A stretch of DNA of 64,000 nt from Saturnia japonica (taxonomy: Eukaryota; Arthropoda; Insecta; Lepidoptera; Saturniidae), in assembly GCA_033032175.1 (NCBI GenBank), contig CM065308.1, positions 18,533,590 to 18,597,589 of the forward strand, given 5' to 3'. The notes below the pieces were generated by a model. That model ran no database searches. It was not told where the DNA came from and saw only the letters and a program-made list of their open reading frames with translations. How positions within the stretch are numbered: the stretch's first letter is position 1; the number at the start of each line of letters is the position of its first letter. Positions 35,332 to 45,790 of the stretch are shown piece by piece. The position numbers were made by a program, and so were the translations under genes.

Positions 35332-35595
35332 ATGGCAACATTACACCACGCCCCGCTGTCCGATATTTGCACAAAAAGCCCTCGGGTGCTGCTCGCCGTG
35401 GCACGTGGGGTAATTAATTTGCTTAGCTTTCGTGTGAAGGAGAGGGGAACTGAGCACCATCCATTTGTATCATCAATTATTCGTTTAGCGAGAACACGGC
35501 TGGTTGAATTATTAGACTCGCGTTTGACCTATTCATGCTACTCAGCAGCGATTGGTTTGGAATTTCAATTAATAAAAAAGGTTGTTGGACATTAG
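35332..35595 (+). CDS. Uncertain 87-codon ORF, duplication copy 1
   Basis: ATG-initiated frame encoding a basic 87-residue protein (starts MATLHHAPLSDICTKSP) with no recognised domain. The DNA is less AT-rich than its flanks. The copy at 40689-40952 encodes the identical protein, but the copies are so similar overall that identity over 264 bp is expected without selection. It may be chance or part of a conserved non-coding element. Confidence 0.15.
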   Translation: MATLHHAPLSDICTKSPRVLLAVARGVINLLSFRVKERGTEHHPFVSSIIRLARTRLVELLDSRLTYSCYSAAIGLEFQLIKKVVGH

Positions 35596-35640
35596 ATGCC
35601 TCTTTTTCTAATATCTCTTTTAGAGAATTAAAGTATGTAA

Positions 35641-35868
35641 TTTTTTAATCAACTTCAAAAAAAGACGAAGGTTAAATAACGTTTTGTTTGTGGATGTTTA
35701 GACATTACTTCTTTGTTTGTGTAACGATTTGGATAACTCTTTTTTGTTGTATAGGGGATACCTAGAGGGTGTCTCATTTCATTGGCATTGGCCCTTCAAC
35801 TTTGAAGATACACCAGGGAACCCTTCAAAAAGATTGAAGTTAGTTTTCTTCTTTCTTAAAAATTATCT
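35641..35868 (+). mobile_element. Interspersed repeat, family D (copy 1)
   Basis: TTAATCAACTTCAAAAAAAG, GGATGTTTAGACATTACTTC, GGGGATACCTAGAGGGTGTC, CATTGGCATTGGCCCTTCAA and ATTGAAGTTAGTTTTCTTC. It was present before the large duplication, because it occurs in both copies. Confidence 0.75.
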
Positions 35869-36321
35869 TTTTATAGATGTGACTTTATAATCAATATCTT
35901 TATATCAGCTTTGATTTCATCTGTATTTTTTTAATTTAAGTAACATTTTAACAATTGTTTTGACTGCAATAAAAAAAATCGATGCCTTAAACACTATGTT
36001 ATTCATATAGAAAATCCTATTCAAAGAGGCACGGGTTAACATTAAGATAGAGACTTGAAAGTCAAAGAATATTTTTATATTGCAGCCCTTTAAGTTCCCG
36101 GAAGTAAACATTTTCAAAATAAGGATCACACAAATCTCAAAGCCACCAGCTTCAGAATAATTCTCATAGATCTAATCAACATTCCTACTTTTTTTATGTC
36201 TTAAACATTAATTATAATATATATTTACAGCCCTTAAACATTCAATAAAAATATATATTTGTTGATAAACAAGATAAAAATATATACTTTCATAGTGGTT
36301 ATAGATCTTATCTATACAATG

Positions 36322-36354
36322 TATAAAAGAAAGACGCTCGTGCGTCTATCAGTC
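36322..36354 (+). promoter_or_regulatory. Core promoter candidate: TATAAAAG + TCAGTC initiator (copy 1)
   Basis: TATAAAAG starts at 36322, and an arthropod-type initiator TCAGTC has its A at 36351, 29 bp downstream, the canonical spacing for insect RNA polymerase II core promoters. Between them is a perfect hairpin AGACGC-TCGT-GCGTCT (36332-36347). No downstream promoter element is seen at +28. The first ATG downstream (36382) is followed at once by TAA. No convincing gene follows, so the product, if any, may be non-coding or its first intron may be long. Confidence 0.4.
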
Positions 36355-36796
36355 TGTTTCCCCGTTTACTTCTTCTACGCCATGTAATGGATTTGTATAC
36401 TGTTTTAATTGTAATTTAGTGTATTTTTATAGAAAGGTAGTTTATATAAAATACATTCTAATTACATTTTTGTAAAGTAGAGTAAATTCAATATTTTTTA
36501 ATTAAGTCATCAAAAAAATTGATTTGCGGGCGCTTACTCTGGCTAATCCTTTAGATATAAATCAAAATAATGTAATAAAAATTTGTAGTTCTACAATAAT
36601 CCTAGAAAAAAGTCCGGGATGGTATATGTTTATCTCCCAAGGTTGACTCACAGTAACCATTTTTTTTTATATTGATTAAAAATATTATGTTATTTGCGAA
36701 GCTATTTTTATCATCTCATTATTAATCCTTATCCACATAAATAAATATATTAGTTACCTTGGGCATTTAATGTAGATTGAAATTGCCCTATACATA

Positions 36797-37000
36797 ATGT
36801 CATTTGAAATGAATAACGTAGAAGATAGGTATCACAGATTCAAAATTACGCACAACCAAAACATCACTCGCAGCGCAATGGTTGAGCGAAAATGTACACC
36901 GCGCCACTGCCGCCACCCGCATTGCTGCCCACACATTAATAACGAGCCACGATCTAAACTCACTTTTCGTAACGTTGAACTATCAATACCAAAGCGATAA
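36797..37000 (+). CDS. Uncertain 67-codon His/Cys-rich ORF, copy 1
   Basis: ATG frame ~440 bp downstream of the TATA/initiator pair, encoding MSFEMNNVEDRYHRFK... with a RHCRHPHCCPH segment near residues 36-46. The two copies differ by two substitutions in this 204-bp frame, and both change the protein (His to Arg, Ser to Pro). That is not what purifying selection would leave, so this is probably not a gene. Confidence 0.12.
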   Translation: MSFEMNNVEDRYHRFKITHNQNITRSAMVERKCTPRHCRHPHCCPHINNEPRSKLTFRNVELSIPKR

Positions 37001-38044
37001 TATCTACATTAATCGAGCATGATTTTTAAAACAAAAATAACGCAACATTATTAAATGATGAAATATTAAATATTTCAATTAATTGCGAAAGTTTATTGAG
37101 TACGCTAAAACTACGTTAACTTAGTGAATAATAATAATATAACGTAGTGCTTATGTATAAAGATATTACGTCCAAACAACTCGCTGTCATGGAGACGGGC
37201 CGCCATCCATTTTGCAAGAGACAATTTAACGCGGTGTTCCGTCGAACTCAGTCGGCTGTGGTCGCCAGATAACACTCACAATTGCCTAAATTAAGAGCCC
37301 TATACGGATTACAGGCGCATCGTTATGAATGTACTTTTCATACTTGAGTAGCATAGTAACAAAGTCTGAAAGAAATTATTAGATAATACATGATAACAAT
37401 AATTTTATATATCTGCTTTCTTCTAATACTTCATTATTTAGCATAACATATTATATTATATTAACTAGAATTCACAATTCTGAAAATTATAAATAACTTA
37501 AAATAATGTTACGATTCAATGTAAATTCATACAAAATTAAGTTATATGACTATTAAATCAAAAACTTTTAATACATATTATTATATATTTAGGTTATAAC
37601 AATAAAATATAAAAATTACAATGCACAGGACAATATTATTAAGTAGGAATATGATAAGGCTCTTTATAAGACCAAGTTATCTTTTCAATGGGCCCGTCGC
37701 GTGTGTTTCAAAATCATCTCATCGTCGTTGGTTTTCTAAATGATGTCACCTTGAATGTTGAAATGAAATACCAAAAAATAAATTCTGACAGAGTTTGAGC
37801 TCTTAATAATTATTTTGAAGCACTACCTTATCGCCATTTTCTATTTGAATAGTATGAGAAAATATATACTAGTGAACTTTAGACTTTACTCGTTAACGTA
37901 TACCGATTAGCGTCTTGGAATTTCTCTAGCTAAAGCTGCCCAATAATTTAGGAGATAAGCCATAATTTCAAACACATGTTAGATGGCAGGCCACCTAGTG
38001 AATATTACTTATTTAAATTAAATATCTATCTATTTAATTAAATC

Positions 38045-38072
38045 TAATCTAATCTTTAATCTAGTGAGATTA
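38045..38072. promoter_or_regulatory. TAATCT cluster (copy 1; copy 2 at about 43401-43428)
   Basis: TAATCT at 38045, 38050 and 38057, plus the inverse AGATTA at 38067: four sites in 28 bp. TAATC is the core bound by K50 homeodomain proteins (Otx, Bicoid and Goosecoid class). The arrangement is visible directly; binding is inferred. Confidence 0.25.
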
Positions 38073-38439
38073 GCGCTAGCGTTAGACTAGACTTTGGGCA
38101 TTTTACTCTAGTACATATAATTGTAGATAAATTTTTATATTCTTTTAGATAATATTCAATATGTTGTATGGTAAACCTACCGGTTCGAAAGTTATTCTAA
38201 ATACCACGACTAATTCAATTTTAAAAGAAATAATTGTTAAAATAAAATCCTTTTAATATTTGTAATCCACGATATTTTTTTCAAAAGAAAATTTTTGAGC
38301 CGATTTCTATTTGTAAATTTCTATAAATTTTATGTAGTTCAGAAAATTAAACTTTATTTCATTAATTGCTACAAAAATTAGCCACTGATACTAATGAAGT
38401 GGGTACTTGAATGTATATGTAATATATATTTATTAATTT

Positions 38440-38460
38440 CCGTAAAAAGAATTTTTACGG
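38440..38460. repeat. Perfect hairpin CCGTAAAAA/TTTTTACGG (copy 1; copy 2 at 43796-43816)
   Basis: 9-bp perfect inverted arms with a 3-nt loop. No gene end is recognised nearby, so a terminator role is not claimed. Confidence 0.6.
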
Positions 38461-38651
38461 TAAGTTTAGTGGTAGGTATCCTATTAAATCTCTGGGGTTT
38501 GTCTTAGCATGCCAAGATAGGTTTGGTATAAGTCAAATGTTCAGTTAATGGTTCAATTTATGTTATTTTAATAAGTCATATAATAAAAATAGAAGACATA
38601 TCAATATAAAATGAAACTTTATATCACAGCGTTGATTTATCGATATAATTA

Positions 38652-38653
<2 letters not shown>

Positions 38654-38683
<30 letters not shown>
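38654..38683. repeat. (TA)n microsatellite (copy 1)
   Basis: About 15 TA units; the copy at 44009-44043 is longer, so the tract changed length after the duplication or differs between haplotypes. Confidence 0.9.
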
Positions 38684-38684
<1 letters not shown>

Positions 38685-38715
38685 TAAAGAAACTATGAAA
38701 TTGTTATAGTTATGT

Positions 38716-38830
38716 AAGTGGTTTGCTACGACGTAGCAGCGTAGCAATGTAGCACTGTCGCCCAGTCGTGGTTCATAGAAGCGACCAACCGTAAAGCGGA
38801 CCGTCGTAAATAACGACCATGCTACGATAA
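38716..38830. repeat. GTAGC-rich cluster (copy 1; copy 2 at 44074-44190)
   Basis: GCTACGACGTAGCAGCGTAG, CAATGTAGCACTGTCGCCC and further TACGATAA blocks with internal dyad symmetry. Similar in vocabulary to 7800-8065, so probably a family of interspersed elements. Confidence 0.4.
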
Positions 38831-39346
38831 ATGAATAATTAACAGATGTAAACCATTTAAATGTAGTGTATTAGCTTACGTGGTCTGATGGGCATCTTAT
38901 TTTTTTTCCTAATAGACCAATTGGTATCTTTTTTATTTATTGCGATTCATCTAATGAAATGATTAGACGAAAGTAAAACGTGCTTATAAGACGTCACTAC
39001 GTGTTATTCGGCCACACCACATCTGGTTGGCTATTTCGGATTCAGTGCTCCCATTTCTCTCACTGCTTTACGTGTATGTTAGTATATCAGCGTGGTTTCT
39101 TTTACTAAGTACCTTATAAGTTATTCATGAATAACAGTCAATTTAAACTTATAATGTAATATTAAAATAAAATTGTTATTTTTATTTATTTACATATCAA
39201 TGCAATTATTTATTTTATATTTGGAAGGCGCCTATGGGGCCTTAAGTTTTTACAAGCTTTTAACTTGCAATGTATCTTATTTAATTTATTTAGGTTATAT
39301 CTTGCAAACTGAATAAGAACTACTATCCTATGGAGTTCAATGTTTG

Positions 39347-39451
39347 CATGTTGGTTCAGTTCCAATGACTACGTATTTCTACATGTTGGTTCAGTTCCAA
39401 TAACTATGTATTTTTACACGTTGGTTCATTTCCAACGACTATGCATTTTTA
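39347..39451 (+). repeat. Three tandem 35-bp units (copy 1)
   Basis: Units at 39347-39381, 39382-39416 and 39417-39451, each of the form CA[TC]GTTGGTTCAGTTCCAA then [CT]-[GA]ACTA-GTATTTTTA. Each unit has a GTTGG...CCAA[TC] dyad. In unit 3 the right arm is CCAAC, making the dyad perfect. Confidence 0.9.
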
Positions 39452-39744
39452 TGGAAAGCATGTCCTGAGTCCACATCCAGGATCGGCTCCAAACGAAAAA
39501 CTCTTCAACAGTCAGTAGCACAGACACGAAATTTTATGTGCCCATTTAATTATGATAGTCCGTTCTAGCGATTAAAGCTTGATAAATCTTTCCAAAACAT
39601 TATAATAACAAAACCTGCGTTTTTTTTTCAAATTCAAACTTGTTTTTATATAATTTTGTATACTATCATTATGATAATCAAATGTACTCTAGTTTATGAA
39701 AAACTTATCTATGATGTTCACGAGATAAAAGCATCTAACACTCA

Positions 39745-39988
39745 TTAATACCAATATTATAAAACTGAAGAGTTTGTTTGTTTTAACGTATTAATCTCAG
39801 AAACTACTGCTTTGAATGAAACAATTATTTTAGTGTTTGATAGCTCATTTATCGAGAAAGGCTACATGACATCACGCTACGACCAATAGGAGCGAGAGCA
39901 TCAATGAAAAATGATGCAAAAACGAGGGAAATCTATCCGGGGGTAGCTTCCATTTTGTGACGCAGACGAAGTTGCGCGGGTCAGCTAG
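39745..39988 (+). mobile_element. Helitron-like non-autonomous element (copy 1)
   Basis: Starts around ATACCAATATTATAAAACTG AAGAGTTTGTTTG and ends GAAGTTGCGCGGGTCAGCTAG followed by T, the CTAG|T end expected of Helitrons. Core block ATCACGCTACGACCAATAGG AGCGAGAGCATC. ~244 bp, no Rep/helicase coding, so it needs an autonomous element. Related to 62638-63317, which has the better-preserved 5' TC end. Confidence 0.6.
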
Positions 39989-40245
39989 TTGCTAATAATT
40001 CCGTTTCGCCGAATCGAGTTCGTTCCCAGTGACGCATCGGTCGGACCTAATTGAGCATAATACTCTGTAGCTCAGTATTTTATCCGTAAATTAGACCAAT
40101 ACAGCCAACCTCGAAACTGGTAATTACTTACCGAAATTCACTTTGAGCTTCCCACTAATGGGTAATATGAAATTTGCACTATGTCATTCTCTTTAACTAT
40201 ACATATAAAAATGCCAATTATAAATTAACTTTTTTTTCTACAACC

Positions 40246-40305
40246 ACGTTGGCAAATAAGCATACAGCTCGCCTAATGATGCGTGGGTACCGTAGCCTAT
40301 GGACG
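40246..40305 (+). mobile_element. Repeat family F, truncated at the duplication junction
   Basis: CACGTTGGCAAATAAGCATA CAGCTCGCCTAATGATG...GGACG: the first ~60 bp of the repeat at 45605-45790, cut off where copy 2 of the duplication begins. Confidence 0.65.
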
Positions 40306-40688
40306 GTTCTGTCCGTCTGTTTGTTCCAACTAATCTCCGAAACGGTTGCAGTGATTTGAATGGGACTTTCATTGGCAAATAGCTGATTATATAAGGCTTA
40401 TTTTAGGCTGGCCTTAGTTTAAAAAAAAAAATCCGCGCAGTTATAATAAACTAAAGTAGTAGTGGCACGCGGACGAAGTTAAAGGGACAGCTAGCAAAAA
40501 AATAAAAACAATATTTTATGAAAAACACTAAAGAGCTGTTTATCTATGTCCATCTATAGCGGAGAACATAAGCTTTAAAATGGTAATTAAATCATTAATT
40601 TTGATGCAGAATTAAGGGAGATACGGCCTTTAAAAAAAACACTTTTAGAAATTAAGAAATAATATATTGAAATGATAAAGAAATCTTA

Positions 40689-40952
40689 ATGGCAACATTA
40701 CACCACGCCCCGCTGTCCGATATTTGCACAAAAAGCCCTCGGGTGCTGCTCGCCGTGGCACGTGGGGTAATTAATTTGCTTAGCTTTCGTGTGAAGGAGA
40801 GGGGAACTGAGCACCATCCATTTGTATCATCAATTATTCGTTTAGCGAGAACACGGCTGGTTGAATTATTAGACTCGCGTTTGACCTATTCATGCTACTC
40901 AGCAGCGATTGGTTTGGAATTTCAATTAATAAAAAAGGTTGTTGGACATTAG
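40689..40952 (+). CDS. Uncertain 87-codon ORF, duplication copy 2
   Basis: Identical in protein sequence to the frame at 35332-35595. No domain recognised; same caveats. Confidence 0.15.
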   Translation: MATLHHAPLSDICTKSPRVLLAVARGVINLLSFRVKERGTEHHPFVSSIIRLARTRLVELLDSRLTYSCYSAAIGLEFQLIKKVVGH

Positions 40953-40997
40953 ATGCCTCTTTTTCCAATATCTCTTTTAGAGAATTAAAGTATGTAA

Positions 40998-41225
40998 TTT
41001 TTTAATCAACTTCAAAAAAAGACGAAGGTTAAATAACGTTTTGTTTGTGGATGTTTAGACATTACCTCTTTGTTTGTGTAACGATTTGGATAACTCTTTT
41101 TTGTTGTATAGGGGATACCTAGAGGGTGTCTCATTTCATTGGCATTGGCCCTTCAACTTTGAAGATACACCAGGGAACCCTTCAAAAAGATTGAAGTTAG
41201 TTTTCTTCTTTCTTAAAAATTATCT
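40998..41225 (+). mobile_element. Interspersed repeat, family D (copy 2)
   Basis: Duplicate of 35641-35868, differing by a C/T in the CATTAC[CT]TC block. Confidence 0.75.
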
Positions 41226-41678
41226 TTTTATAGATGTTACTTTATAATCAATATCTTTATATCAGCTTTGATTTCATCTGTATTTTTTTTATTTAAGTAA
41301 CATTTTAACAATTGTTTTGACTGCAATAAAAAAATTCGATGCCTTAAACACTATGTTATTCATATAGAAAATCCTATTCAAAGAGGCACGGGTTAACATT
41401 AAGATAGAGACTTGAAAGTCAAAGAATATTTTTATATTGCAGCCCTTTAAGTTCCCGGAAGTAAACATTTTCAAAATAAGGATCACACAAATCTCAAAGC
41501 CACCAGCTTCAGAATAATTCTCATAGATCTAATCAACATTCCTACTTTTTTTATGTCTTAAACATTAATTATAATATATATTTACAGCCCTTAAACATTC
41601 AATAAAAATATATATTTGTTGATAAACAAGATAAAAATATATACTTTCATAGTGGTTATAGATCTTATCTATACAATG

Positions 41679-41711
41679 TATAAAAGAAAGACGCTCGTGC
41701 GTCTATCAGTC
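41679..41711 (+). promoter_or_regulatory. Core promoter candidate, copy 2
   Basis: TATAAAAG at 41679 and TCAGTC with A at 41708: same spacing and hairpin as copy 1. One substitution lies downstream (CTACACCATG instead of CTACGCCATG). Confidence 0.4.
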
Positions 41712-42152
41712 TGTTTCCCCGTTTACTTCTTCTACACCATGTAATGGATTTGTATACTGTTTTAATTGTAATTTAGTGTATTTTTATAGAAAGGTAGTTT
41801 ATATAAAATACATTCTAATTACATTTTTGTAAAGTAGAGTAAATTCAATATTTTTTAATTAAGTCATCAAAAAAATTGATTTGCGGGCGCTTACTCTGGC
41901 TAATCCTTTAGATATAAATCAAAATAATGTAATAAAAATTTGTAGTTCTACAATAATCCTAGAAAAAAGTCCGGGATGGTATATGTTTATCTCCCAAGGT
42001 TGACTCACAGTAACCATTTTTTTTATATTGATTATAAATATTATGTTATTTGCGAAGCTATTTTTATCATCTCATTATTAATCCTTATCCACATAAATAA
42101 ATATATTAGTTACCTTGGGCATTTAATGTAGATTGAAATTGCCCTATACATA

Positions 42153-42356
42153 ATGTCATTTGAAATGAATAACGTAGAAGATAGGTATCACAGATTCAAA
42201 ATTACGCGCAACCAAAACATCACTCGCAGCGCAATGGTTGAGCGAAAATGTACACCGCGCCACTGCCGCCACCCGCATTGCTGCCCACACATTAATAACG
42301 AGCCACGACCTAAACTCACTTTTCGTAACGTTGAACTATCAATACCAAAGCGATAA
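42153..42356 (+). CDS. Uncertain 67-codon His/Cys-rich ORF, copy 2
   Basis: Counterpart of 36797-37000 with two amino-acid differences. Same caveats. Confidence 0.12.
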   Translation: MSFEMNNVEDRYHRFKITRNQNITRSAMVERKCTPRHCRHPHCCPHINNEPRPKLTFRNVELSIPKR

Positions 42357-44005
42357 TATCTACATTAATCGAGCATGATTTTTAAAACAAAAATAACGCA
42401 ACATTATTAAATGATGAAATATTAAATATTTCAATTAATTGCGAAAGTTTATTGAGTACGCTAAAACTACGTTAACTTAGTGAATAATAATAATATAACG
42501 TAGTGCTTATGTATAAAGATATTACGTCCAAACAACTCGCTGTCATGGAGACGGGCCGCCATCCATTTTGCAAGAGACAATTTAACGCGGTGTTCCGTCG
42601 AACTCAGTCGGCTGTGGTCGCCAGATAACACTCACAATTGCCTAAATTAAGAGCCCTATACGGATTACAGGCGCATCGTTATGAATGTACTTTTCATACT
42701 TGAGTAGCATAGTAACAAAGTCTGAAAGAAATTATTAGATAATACATTATAACAATAATTTTATATATCTGCTTTCTTCTAATACTTCATTATTTAGCAT
42801 AACATATTATATTATATTAACTAGAATTCACAATTCTGAAAATTATAAATAACTTAAAATAATGTTACGATTCAATGTAAATTCATACAAAATTAAGTTA
42901 TATGACTATTAAATCAAAAACTTTTAATACATATTATTATATATTTAGGTTATAACAATAAAATATAAAAATTACAATGCACATGACAATATTATTAAGT
43001 AGGAATATGATAAGGCTCTTTATAAGACCAAGTTATCTTTTCAATGGGCCCGTCGCGTGTGTTTCAAAATCATCTCATCGTCGTTGGTTTTCTAAATGAT
43101 GTCACCTTGAATGTTGAAATGAAATACCAAAAAATAAATTCTGACAGAGTTTGAGCTCTTAATAATTATTTTGAAGCACTACCTTATCGCCATTTTCTAT
43201 TTGAATAGTATGAGAAAATATATACTAATGAACTTTAGACTTTACTCGTTAACGTATACCGATTAGCGTCTTGGAATTTCTCTAGCTAAAGCTGCCCAAT
43301 AATTTAGGAGATAAGCCATAATTTCAAACACATGTTAGATGGCAGGCCACCTAGTGAATATTACTTATTTAAATTAAATATCTATCTATTTAATTAAATC
43401 TAATCTAATCTTTAATCTAGTGAGATTAGCGCTAGCGTTAGACTAGACTTTGGGCATTTTACTCTAGTACATATAATTGTAGATAAATTTTTATATTCTT
43501 TTAGATAATATTCAATATGTTGTATGGTAAACCTACCGGTTCGAAAGTTATTCTAAATACCACGACTAATTCAATTTTAAAAGAAATAATTGTTAAAATA
43601 AAATCCTTTTAATATTTGTAATCCACGATATTTTTTTCAAAAGAAAATTTTTGAGCCGATTTCTATTTGTAAATTTCTATAAATTTTATGTAGTTCAGAA
43701 AATTAAACTTTATTTCATTAATTGCTACAAAAATTAGCCACTGATACTAATGAAGTGGGTACTTGAATGTATATGTAATATATATTTATTAATTTCCGTA
43801 AAAAGAATTTTTACGGTAAGTTTAGTGGTAGGTATCCTATTAAATCTCTGGGGTTTGTCTTAGCATGCCAAGATAGGTTTGGTATAAGTCAAATGTTCAG
43901 TTAATGGTTCAATTTATGTTATTTTAATAAGTCATATAATAAAAATAGAAGACATATCAATATAAAATGAAACTTTATATCACAGCGTTGATTTATCGAT
44001 ATAAT

Positions 44006-44008
<3 letters not shown>

Positions 44009-44043
<35 letters not shown>
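44009..44043. repeat. (TA)n microsatellite (copy 2)
   Basis: Longer version of the tract at 38654-38683. Confidence 0.9.
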
Positions 44044-44705
44044 TAAAGAAACTATGAAATTGTTATAGTTATGTAAGTGGTTTGCTACGACGTAGCAGCG
44101 TAGCAATGTAGCACTGTCGCCCAGTCGTGGTTCATAGAAGCGACCAACCGTAAAGCGGACCGTCGTAAATAACGACCATGCTACGATAAATGAATAATTA
44201 ACAGATGTAAACCATTTAAATGTAGTGTATTAGCTTACGTGGTCTGATGGGCATCTTATTTTTTTTCCTAATAGACCAATTGGTATCTTTTTTATTTATT
44301 GCGATTCATCTAATGAAATGATTAGACGAAAGTAAAACGTGCTTATAAGACGTCACTACGTGTTATTCGGCCACACCACATCTGGTTGGCTATTTCGGAT
44401 TCAGTGCTCCCATTTCTCTCACTGCTTTACGTGTATGTTAGTATATCAGCGTGGTTTCTTTTACTAAGTACCTTATAAGTTATTCATGAATAACAGTCAA
44501 TTTAAACTTATAATGTAATATTAAAATAAAATTGTTATTTTTATTTATTTACATATCAATGCAATTATTTATTTTATATTTGGAAGGCGCCTATGGGGCC
44601 TTAAGTTTTTACAAGCTTTTAACTTGCAATGTATCTTATTTAATTTATTTAGGTTATATCTTGCAAACTGAATAAGAACTACTATCCTATGGAGTTCAAT
44701 GTTTG

Positions 44706-44810
44706 CATGTTGGTTCAGTTCCAATGACTACGTATTTCTACATGTTGGTTCAGTTCCAATAACTATGTATTTTTACACGTTGGTTCATTTCCAACGACTA
44801 TGCATTTTTA
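44706..44810 (+). repeat. Three tandem 35-bp units (copy 2)
   Basis: Same three-unit minisatellite as copy 1, without visible change; it therefore predates the large duplication. Confidence 0.9.
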
Positions 44811-45103
44811 TGGAAAGCATGTCCTGAGTCCACATCCAGGATCGGCTCCAAACGAAAAACTCTTCAACAGTCAGTAGCACAGACACGAAATTTTATGTGC
44901 CCATTTAATTATGATAGTCCGTTCTAGCGATTAAAGCTTGATAAATCTTTCCAAAACATTATAATAACAAAACCTGCGTTTTTTTTTCAAATTCAAACTT
45001 GTTTTTATATAATTTTGTATACTATCATTATGATAATCAAATGTACTCTAGTTTATGAAAAACTTATCTATGATGTTCACGAGATAAAAGCATCTAACAC
45101 TCA

Positions 45104-45347
45104 TTAATACCAATATTATAAAACTGAAGAGTTTGTTTGTTTTAACGTATTAATCTCAGAAACTACTGCTTTGAATGAAACAATTATTTTAGTGTTTGAT
45201 AGCTCATTTATCGAGAAAGGCTACATGACATCACGCTACGACCAATAGGAGCGAGAGCATCAATGAAAAATGATGCAAAAACGAGGGAAATCTATCCGGG
45301 GGTAGCTTCCATTTTGTGACGCAGACGAAGTTGCGCGGGTCAGCTAG
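45104..45347 (+). mobile_element. Helitron-like non-autonomous element (copy 2)
   Basis: Duplicate of 39745-39988. The flank after CTAG differs slightly (AATTACGTTTCACC instead of AATTCCGTTTCGCC). Confidence 0.6.
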
Positions 45348-45604
45348 TTGCTAATAATTACGTTTCACCGAATCGAGTTCGTTCCCAGTGACGCATCGGT
45401 CGGACCTAATTGAGCATAATACTCTGTAGCTCAGTATTTTATCCGTAAATTAGACCAATACAGCCAACCTCGAAACTGGTAATTACTTACCGAAATTCAC
45501 TTTGAGCTTCCCACTAATGGGTAATATGAAATTTGCACTATGTCATTCTCTTTAACTATACATATAAAAATGCCAATTATAAATTAACTTTTTTTTCTAC
45601 AACC

Positions 45605-45790
45605 ACGTTGGCAAATAAGCATACAGCTCGCCTAATGATGCGTGGGTACCGTAGCCTATGGACGCTTCTGAAATCACTAGCATGTTGCCGACCGACCTTG
45701 ACCCACCCTACCTCAAGGAGCTCTGGAAATCCTACTCACTACAGAAATACAACTCAAGGTTATTTGGCTACGATCTGCTGCAAGGCATGT
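45605..45790 (+). mobile_element. Repeat family F, longer copy across the duplication's right edge
   Basis: Same start as 40246, then continues through AGCATGTTGCCGACCGACCT, CAAGGAGCTCTGGAAATCCT and TTATTTGGCTACGATCTGCT. I recognise this block order from abundant lepidopteran repeats. The right breakpoint of the tandem duplication lies inside it. Confidence 0.65.

Larger units (their letters stand above)
34951..40307 (+). repeat. Tandem duplication, copy 1 (~5.36 kb)
   Basis: Copy 1 of a direct tandem duplication. It starts inside the (GTCY)n tract of a family A element and ends inside another repeat (GCCTATGGACG). Positions in copy 2 are offset by 5356-5359 bp. By eye I find about 16 base substitutions plus small length changes in homopolymer and (TA)n tracts, about 0.3 percent. 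Contents in order: a family A remainder, an 87-codon frame, a family D repeat, a TATA/initiator pair, a 67-codon frame, a GC-richer segment, a TAATCT cluster, a hairpin, (TA)n, a GTAGC cluster, a 35-bp minisatellite and a Helitron-like element. Confidence 0.95.
40308..45669 (+). repeat. Tandem duplication, copy 2 (~5.36 kb)
   Basis: Copy 2 begins abruptly at TCTGTCCGTCTGTTTG with no upstream family A tail, and ends at GGACGCTTCTG, where unique sequence continues as the rest of the repeat at 45605-45790. The junction shares TCTG with both original ends, consistent with microhomology-mediated tandem duplication. The alternative is an unpurged second haplotype in the assembly, which would show the same divergence level. 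Confidence 0.95.

Noticed and set aside
36797..37000. His/Cys-rich RHCRHPHCCPH segment as a zinc-binding gene
   Set aside because: The only two differences between the duplicated frames both change the protein, and no start or splice context supports it. Kept only as a low-confidence entry.
38654..38683. (TA)n tracts as origins or regulatory elements
   Set aside because: Such tracts occur many times in the window and vary in length between duplicate copies, as expected of neutral microsatellites.
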